Shown here: positions 4,216 through 8,588 of the stretch, in pieces
How the letters are laid out: the number at the start of each line of letters is the position of its first letter
Numbering within the stretch: position 1 is the stretch's first letter
Position numbers and translations under genes: made by a program
NCBI GenBank assembly: GCA_902783515.1
Contig: CACZRK010000047.1
Location: forward strand, 1-8,588
Reading direction: 5' to 3'
Source of the DNA: an uncultured Coriobacteriaceae bacterium
Lineage (GTDB): Bacteria; Actinomycetota; Coriobacteriia; Coriobacteriales; UMGS124
DNA length: 8,588 nt
Notes under the pieces: generated by a model
What the model saw: the letters and a program-made list of their open reading frames with translations, nothing else
Told to the model about the DNA's origin: nothing
Database searches by the model: none

Positions 4216-7176
4216 ATGGTGAAGTCGCAGCCGATCTTCCTTCGCATACTCGTCTCGCTGATGATCCTGGTCACGGTCGAGCTCTCCATCTTCTCGGCGG
4301 TGGTCGTGTCGACGAACGTCATCGGGCAGGCGTCCGACTCCTCGCGCCGGATCATCGAGGACGAGCTGGACACGCGCGCCACATTCATCGAGTCGACCAT
4401 GTTGAACACGTGGGCGAACGTGGGCCCGTACATGGACGAGGTCAACGCGCTCGTCCAAGACGAGCTTGCCGACGGCACGATCACCTACGACGAGCTCGGC
4501 ACCTCCTGCGAGCGCACCGACGCCTTGCTCGCCGACGCCGCGAACGTGCTGCTGCGCATGCTGCGGACGAATCGCGTGAACGGCGTCTACCTGGTGCTGT
4601 GCACCCAGGACCTCGCGGACGCGAACGGGGGCGCCGCGACGCGCGACGTGCCGGGCGTCTGCTTTCTCGACCAGGACCCGCTGTCGTCCTACGGCGAGAA
4701 GAACGACGACGTCCTCATCGAGCGATCCCCGGCCTCGGTCGTCGCGCGCACGGGCATCTCGACGGCCGCGTCGTGGTCCGCGCAGTTCCACATCTCCGCC
4801 GCCGACGGCGCGTCCTCCGACTACATTCGCGAGCCATACGCCAAGGGCCGGGAGCATGGCGCCGACGCTGAGTGGATCGACCTTGGGTACTGGGGCGCGT
4901 CCCAGCGGCTGGAGGGCGATGACCGCCCGATGGTCACCTACTCGGTGCCGCTCCTGCTGCCCGACGGCACGGCGTACGGCGTGCTCGGCGTCAGCCTCAC
5001 GCAGGAGTACGTGGAGTCGCTGATGCCCGCCGACGAGCTCGCCGACGACGGGTCGGGCAGCTACTTCATGGGACAGGGGGACGCGGCGGGGGACGGCCCG
5101 ACCGAGGTCTACTTCGCGACGGGCGACGCCGGGTGGACGGACGCGACCGACGTGGCCGACGGCGCCGCGCCCTCGGGGCGCTTCGTGAGCATGCGCGCGC
5201 TTGACGTCTATGGCGCGAACGCGCCCTACGGCGACACGAGCTGGGTGCTGGGGTGCGCCGTCCCCACGAGCACGGTCAAGGCGCGCGCCGATCAGATCTA
5301 TGACGCCTTCCGGACGGTCGCCGTGAGCCTGTTGGTGGTGGGCGTCGTCGGCGGCCTGGTGGTCTCGTATCTCATCCAGCGGCCGGTGAGCAAGCTGCGC
5401 GAGCAGCTCGCGTCGATGGACGGCACGAGCGCGATCGCGCTGAACCCCACCGGCATAGCGGAGATCGACGCGCTCTCGGGCGAGATCGAGCGGCTCAACC
5501 GCGAGGTCGCCGTGAACGCCGAGCGCTTCTCGAAGACGATCCGCATGGCGTCGGAGGGCCTCGGCAGCTTTCAGCTTGACGAGGCGACGGGCGTGGTGAC
5601 CGTCTCCGACGGCTTCTTTGAGGTGTTCGGGCTCGACCGCAAGCCGGACGCCAGCGTGATGACCGTGCGGGAGTTCGACGAATTCCTCGACGACCTCTCA
5701 CGGCGCGCGATCGAGGTCGAGAGCGGCGAGGAGGACATCTACGAGATCCCTCACGGGGCCAAGAGCCGCTACGTGCGCCTGCGCATCGCGCGCGAGGGCC
5801 AGGTGCGCTTCGGCCTGGCCGAGGACGTCACGCAGACCGTGCTCAGGAACCGCATGCTCGTGTACGAGCGCGACCACGACGCGCTCACGGGACTGTACAA
5901 CCGCAGGGCCTTCCACGGCCGCATGAGCCAGCTGCTTGACAACCAGGAGCGCTCGTTCACGCACGCGGCGCTCCTGATGATGGACCTGGACAACCTGAAG
6001 CTGGTCAACGATACGTACGGGCACGCGGCGGGCGACGCCTACATCCGCGCGGCGGCGCGCACGATCGCGAGCGTCGCGACGGGCAGCGCGCTGTGCGCGC
6101 GCATCTCGGGCGACGAGTTCAACGTGTTCTTCTTCGGAGACGACCCCGAGGAGATCGATGGGCGCATCGACGCGCTGCGCGACGCCTTCGCGTCGTCGAG
6201 CATCGTGGTGGGGGACAACGAGCGGCGCAGCGTGCGCGTCTCCGTGGGCGTGGCGCGCTACCCTGAGGACGCGCACAGCTACGAGTCGCTGCTGCGGTTC
6301 GCGGACTCGGCGATGTACGTGGCGAAGCGCACGCGCAAGGGGTCGTTCGCCGACTTTGACATCTCTCGCTATCGCGGCGAGCAGGACGTGCGCCGCAGGC
6401 GCGACGCGCTCGTTGGGCTGATCGACCACCGCATGGTGCACTTTGACTTCCAGCCCATCGTGGACGCCCGCACGGGCGACCTGTTTGCCTACGAGGCCCT
6501 GATGCGCCCCGAGCACGAGGCCTTTGCCGGACCCATGGACGTGCTGAGCACGGCCCGCATGGAAGGGAAGCTTGGCCAGGTCGAGGACCTGCTCGTGCCC
6601 GCGGCCATCGCGTCGTACTACGAGCATCGCCGGGAGGGGAGGATCGCCGCCGGCGTGCGGCTGTTCTTTAACACCATCTCCGACCAGAGACTCTCCCCGG
6701 CGGCGCTGGAGGGCCTCCACGAGCTGTACGAGGCGTGTGGCGCGGACCGACGCGACCTGGTGATGGAGGTCACGGAGGAGTACGCGCTTGACTTTGAGGC
6801 CTGGGCTGACAAGGTCTCCGACTTCGTGGGGCACGGCGGCGGCATCGCGATTGACGACTACGGCACGGGGTACAACGGCAATAAGACGCTACTTCATATT
6901 ATGCCAGATTATATTAAAGTTGATATTGAAATTACAAAAAATATCGATGAAAATCGTGACAAGCAATCAATCATGGAGTACGTCGTCGGGTTTGCCCACG
7001 AGCGCGGGAAGCTCGTCGTCGCCGAGGGCGTGGAGACCGAGGACGAGGTGCGCGAGTGCATCCGCCTGGGCGCCGACCTGCTGCAGGGGTACTTCGTGGC
7101 GCGGCCGGCGACGATCCCGCCCGTGGTCACCGATGACGTGAGGCGCGCGATCGTGGCGCTGCAGAGCCGTCCGTAG
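4216..7176 (+). CDS. Membrane-bound GGDEF-EAL cyclic di-GMP turnover sensor protein
   Basis: A 986-residue protein. A membrane segment (about 6-35) and a second one (about 367-388) enclose an extracytoplasmic sensor of some 330 residues with a Cache-like stretch (YSVPLLLPDGTAYGVLGVSL). A short HAMP-like linker and PAS-like segment (about 443-535) follow. The GGDEF domain (550-715) has MMDLDNLKLVNDTYGHAAGD with Asp590, and SGDEF at 631-635. The first Gly is Ser, a substitution tolerated in some cyclases, and there is no RxxD inhibitory site before it. The EAL domain has EAL at 760-762, FFNTISD, VMEVTEE, IDDYGTGY (Asp880, Asp881), YIKVD and AEGVET (Glu937), so all main phosphodiesterase residues are present. 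I expect phosphodiesterase activity, possibly with cyclase activity. ATG 4216 starts just before the first membrane segment; 4183 and 4135 are alternatives and no ribosome site decides. Confidence 0.93.
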   Translation: MVKSQPIFLRILVSLMILVTVELSIFSAVVVSTNVIGQASDSSRRIIEDELDTRATFIESTMLNTWANVGPYMDEVNALVQDELADGTITYDELGTSCERTDALLADAANVLLRMLRTNRVNGVYLVLCTQDLADANGGAATRDVPGVCFLDQDPLSSYGEKNDDVLIERSPASVVARTGISTAASWSAQFHISAADGASSDYIREPYAKGREHGADAEWIDLGYWGASQRLEGDDRPMVTYSVPLLLPDGTAYGVLGVSLTQEYVESLMPADELADDGSGSYFMGQGDAAGDGPTEVYFATGDAGWTDATDVADGAAPSGRFVSMRALDVYGANAPYGDTSWVLGCAVPTSTVKARADQIYDAFRTVAVSLLVVGVVGGLVVSYLIQRPVSKLREQLASMDGTSAIALNPTGIAEIDALSGEIERLNREVAVNAERFSKTIRMASEGLGSFQLDEATGVVTVSDGFFEVFGLDRKPDASVMTVREFDEFLDDLSRRAIEVESGEEDIYEIPHGAKSRYVRLRIAREGQVRFGLAEDVTQTVLRNRMLVYERDHDALTGLYNRRAFHGRMSQLLDNQERSFTHAALLMMDLDNLKLVNDTYGHAAGDAYIRAAARTIASVATGSALCARISGDEFNVFFFGDDPEEIDGRIDALRDAFASSSIVVGDNERRSVRVSVGVARYPEDAHSYESLLRFADSAMYVAKRTRKGSFADFDISRYRGEQDVRRRRDALVGLIDHRMVHFDFQPIVDARTGDLFAYEALMRPEHEAFAGPMDVLSTARMEGKLGQVEDLLVPAAIASYYEHRREGRIAAGVRLFFNTISDQRLSPAALEGLHELYEACGADRRDLVMEVTEEYALDFEAWADKVSDFVGHGGGIAIDDYGTGYNGNKTLLHIMPDYIKVDIEITKNIDENRDKQSIMEYVVGFAHERGKLVVAEGVETEDEVRECIRLGADLLQGYFVARPATIPPVVTDDVRRAIVALQSRP
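6880..6969 (+). other. AT-rich island inside the EAL-coding region
   Basis: Positions 6901-6960 contain 15 G/C of 60 (25%), while the bases on both sides are mostly above 60%. Nearly every codon from residue 889 to 918 ends in A or T (aat, ctt, cat, att, cca, gat, tat, aaa, gtt, gaa, aca). The rest of the gene uses almost only G/C endings. The frame and the conserved PDYIKVD motif are intact. This looks like replacement by a short tract of foreign, low-GC origin, or a local constraint on the DNA or RNA. Confidence 0.7.
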
Positions 7177-7217
7177 GGACGCGGGGCGTGCGGCGACGGG
7201 GACGGCGTACGCCCGTC

Positions 7218-7252
7218 GGCGCGAGGGCGCATGGCGGCCCGCCCTCGGCGCC
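7218..7252 (+). terminator. Strong GC-rich hairpin after the GGDEF-EAL gene
   Basis: GGCG-CGAGGGCG (7218-7229) pairs with CGCCCTCG-g-CGCC (7240-7252), 12 pairs with a single bulged G and a 10-base loop. It follows a smaller palindrome GGCGTACGCC (7204-7213). There is no T-tract, so intrinsic termination is uncertain. The position 41 bp past the stop codon fits a transcript end. Confidence 0.4.
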
Positions 7253-7288
7253 ATGGTCCGCCTCGTACGGCACAGGCTGCCGGTGACG

Positions 7289-7321
7289 TACAATGACGAT
7301 GCCCCCGGACGTCAGGGGCAT
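7289..7321 (+). promoter_or_regulatory. -10-like box and short hairpin before the DUF1648 gene
   Basis: TACAAT at 7289-7294 is a five-of-six match to the -10 consensus, but I see no good -35 at 16-18 bp. Right after it ATGCCCC (7299-7305) pairs with GGGGCAT (7315-7321) around a 9-base loop. The hairpin would form at the very 5' end of the transcript and leave the ribosome site at 7334-7344 free. Confidence 0.3.
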
Positions 7322-7351
7322 GGTGCCGCCACCGGAGGGAAGGACGGACAG

Positions 7352-7735
7352 ATGGGCGCACGTCCGATCGGCAAGGCCATCCTCTGGGTCGCGCTGACTG
7401 CCGCGCCGCTCGTCGCCTGCGCGCTCTTCGCCGTCACGATGCCCGACGTCGCCGAGGTCCCGCTCCATTGGGACGGGTCGGGTCGCGTCACCCGGTGGGG
7501 GAGTGCCGCCGAGCTCATCGGCACCTTCTGGATCCTGGCGGGCGTCATGTCGGCGACGAACCTCTCCCTGGCGCTGCTCTGGAGGTTCAACGACCGCCTG
7601 TACGACCGGGGGCTCGTCCACGGCGTCTCGCGCGTAGGCGCCCGAAGGCTCTACGTCGCGCTCGCGGTTCTGGACACCGTGATCGCGGTCGCGGCCATGA
7701 TCGGCGTCGCGCATGCCGTGCTCGCGCGGGTCTGA
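7352..7735 (+). CDS. Small three-helix membrane protein with DUF1648-like motif
   Basis: A 127-residue protein with membrane segments at about 9-30, 55-77 and 100-123. The loop VPLHWDGSGRVTRWGS (36-51) matches the DUF1648 signature (vP.HW...G..dr.gsk). That signature is found at the N-terminus of SdpI-type immunity proteins and in many stand-alone membrane proteins of unknown job. The charged loop at about 78-99 would face the other side of the membrane. ATG 7352 is preferred because AAGGA (7340-7344) lies 7 bp upstream and GGAGG just before it; the frame is open further up without any site. SdpI itself is longer, so I do not claim immunity function. The next gene follows 126 bp downstream. 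Confidence 0.75.
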   Translation: MGARPIGKAILWVALTAAPLVACALFAVTMPDVAEVPLHWDGSGRVTRWGSAAELIGTFWILAGVMSATNLSLALLWRFNDRLYDRGLVHGVSRVGARRLYVALAVLDTVIAVAAMIGVAHAVLARV

Positions 7736-7762
7736 CGCGCGCCCGCGGGTACGTGCTAGCAT
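7732..7762 (+). promoter_or_regulatory. Predicted promoter of the M18 aminopeptidase gene
   Basis: An extended -10, TGCTAGCAT, occupies 7754-7762 (TG, one base, then TAGCAT). The best -35 is CTGACG at 7732-7737, with a long 19-bp spacer, overlapping the stop codon of the preceding gene. The extended -10 could make up for the poor -35. Confidence 0.35.
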
Positions 7763-7804
7763 GGGCACGCCTCGGCGGACGGGGCGGCCGGCGCCCCCGT
7801 GCCC
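7763..7804 (+). other. Long GC hairpin in the leader of the M18 gene
   Basis: GGGCACG (7763-7769) pairs with CGTGCCC (7798-7804), and inside it GGGGC (7781-7785) pairs with GCCCC (7793-7797). It begins at the predicted transcription start and ends 41 bp before the ribosome site. It may be a structured 5' leader, or a terminator of the DUF1648 gene without a T-tract. Confidence 0.3.
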
Positions 7805-7861
7805 GCGCCGCTCGCGCGCCGAGGGCTTGCGACAGCGCGGACGACAGGAGGACGCCAGAGC

Positions 7862-8588
7862 ATGGCTATCGAGATCACCGATAGAGACATTCAGATATCG
7901 CAGGAACTGTGCGATTTCATTCAGGCATGCCCATCTATGTTCCACACGAATCGGACGATTCGCGACCATCTTGAGCGTGCGGGGTTCACGTACCTGCCTG
8001 AGTCCGCCACCTGGGATGTGACGCCCGGCGGCCGGTACTACACGGTGCGCAACAACTCGAGCCTTGTGGCGTTCCGCGTGGGCGGGCTGCTGGACGACTA
8101 TCACTTCCAGATGGCGGCGGCCCACGGCGACTCGCCGACGTACAAGATCAAGGGCGTGCCGGAGCTGGAGGGGCCCGACGGCTACCTGCGCCTGGACGTG
8201 GAGGCGTACGGCGGGATGATCGACGGCTCGTGGCTGGACCGCCCGCTCGGCGTGGCCGGCCGCGTGCTCGTGCAGGAGGGCGACGCCGTGCGCAGCCGCC
8301 TCGTGCATGTCGACCGCGACCTGCTCGTCATCCCGAGCCTCGCCATCCACATGAACCGCGAGGTGAACAAGGGCTACGAGTTCAACCGGCAGCGCGACCT
8401 GTGCCCGCTGTTCTCGGTGGGCGCGCTGGGCGCCGGCGCCTTTGACGCGATGCTCGCCGAGGAGTTGGGCGTGGAGCCGGGGCAGATCCTCGGCCGCGAC
8501 CTGTTCCTCGTGAGCCGCGTCGCGCCGCGCGTGTGGGGCTGGCGGCGTGAGTTCGTCTCGGCGCCCAAGCTTGACGACCTGCAGTGTG
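7862..8588 (+). CDS. M18 family metallo-aminopeptidase (partial, runs off the right edge)
   Basis: M18 enzymes are cytoplasmic, multimeric zinc aminopeptidases that remove N-terminal residues, often acidic ones, from peptides. The first 242 residues are present, of about 420-480 in the family. CDFIQACPSMFHT (17-29) is the usual N-terminal helix. AAHGDSPTYKIK (86-97) carries the first metal ligand His88 and the nearby Asp90; most relatives have HTDSP or HSDSP, so Gly89 is a small variation. LDVEAYGGMIDGSWLDRPLG (111-130) and IPSLAIHMNREVNKG (157-171) follow in the family order, and KLDDL (236-240) holds the bridging Asp. AGGAGG at 7846-7851, 10 bp from ATG 7862, fixes the start. The first 110 bp have about 48% GC with AGA and ATA codons, below the rest of the gene. 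Confidence 0.9.
   Translation, partial: MAIEITDRDIQISQELCDFIQACPSMFHTNRTIRDHLERAGFTYLPESATWDVTPGGRYYTVRNNSSLVAFRVGGLLDDYHFQMAAAHGDSPTYKIKGVPELEGPDGYLRLDVEAYGGMIDGSWLDRPLGVAGRVLVQEGDAVRSRLVHVDRDLLVIPSLAIHMNREVNKGYEFNRQRDLCPLFSVGALGAGAFDAMLAEELGVEPGQILGRDLFLVSRVAPRVWGWRREFVSAPKLDDLQC

Noticed and set aside
3967..4857. Minus-strand frame of 296 residues opposite the start of the GGDEF-EAL gene
   Set aside because: It has an Arg/Val/Gly/His-heavy composition and no ribosome site, and it is antisense to a well-supported gene.
5698..8350. Long minus-strand frames opposite the GGDEF-EAL, DUF1648 and M18 genes (378 and 407 residues)
   Set aside because: They mirror third-position GC of the real plus-strand genes and show no family motif.
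1..8588. CRISPR array, tRNA, rRNA or intact insertion sequence
   Set aside because: No regularly spaced repeats beyond the short 15-bp array, no cloverleaf-like sequence and no transposase motifs were seen.

Overview
This is a mostly GC-rich bacterial window (about two-thirds G+C from position 2140 onward by eye) with strong G/C-ending codon use, AGGAGG-type ribosome sites and short intergenic gaps. It looks like a high-GC Gram-positive actinobacterium. I lean to the Coriobacteriia from the mix of genes, but that is an inference. The first 2.1 kb has lower GC, down to about 39% around 881-960, and reads as an accessory or decay region. The rest is chromosomal backbone.

Left part (1-2140), accessory and broken genes. 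It opens with a short reading-frame tail. Next is the C-terminal half of a type I restriction specificity subunit (HsdS), bounded by a perfect 19-bp inverted repeat at 86-104 and 731-749. The left copy lies in the part that encodes the central HsdS linker. This is the layout of a silent, invertible target-recognition cassette of a phase-variable restriction system. On the minus strand three further small genes follow, all apparently dead: an unknown 77-codon gene with a good ribosome site but two in-frame stops; a BrnT/BrnA toxin-antitoxin pair in which brnT is frameshifted and brnA has a stop where the family has a conserved Trp; and a cysteine-containing hypothetical frame with one in-frame stop. 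A strong hairpin ending in TTTT lies between the last two.

Middle (2140-4215). Two minus-strand genes form a probable operon: a SAM-dependent methyltransferase of the leucine carboxyl methyltransferase family, then an Ogt/MGMT-type methylated-DNA-cysteine S-methyltransferase. The 83-bp gap between them holds a GC-rich 15-bp tandem repeat. Upstream is a divergent region of roughly 500 bp with no convincing gene, apart from a possible 34-residue peptide.

Right part (4216-8588), all plus strand. A roughly 986-residue membrane sensor has an extracytoplasmic region, a PAS-like segment, and GGDEF (as SGDEF) and EAL domains. It probably turns over cyclic di-GMP in response to an external signal. 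Its EAL part contains a sharply bounded AT-rich island of about 90 bp that keeps the conserved protein motif. Then come a small DUF1648-type membrane protein and the first 242 codons of an M18 family metallo-aminopeptidase that runs off the end. No tRNA, rRNA, CRISPR array or intact transposase was seen.
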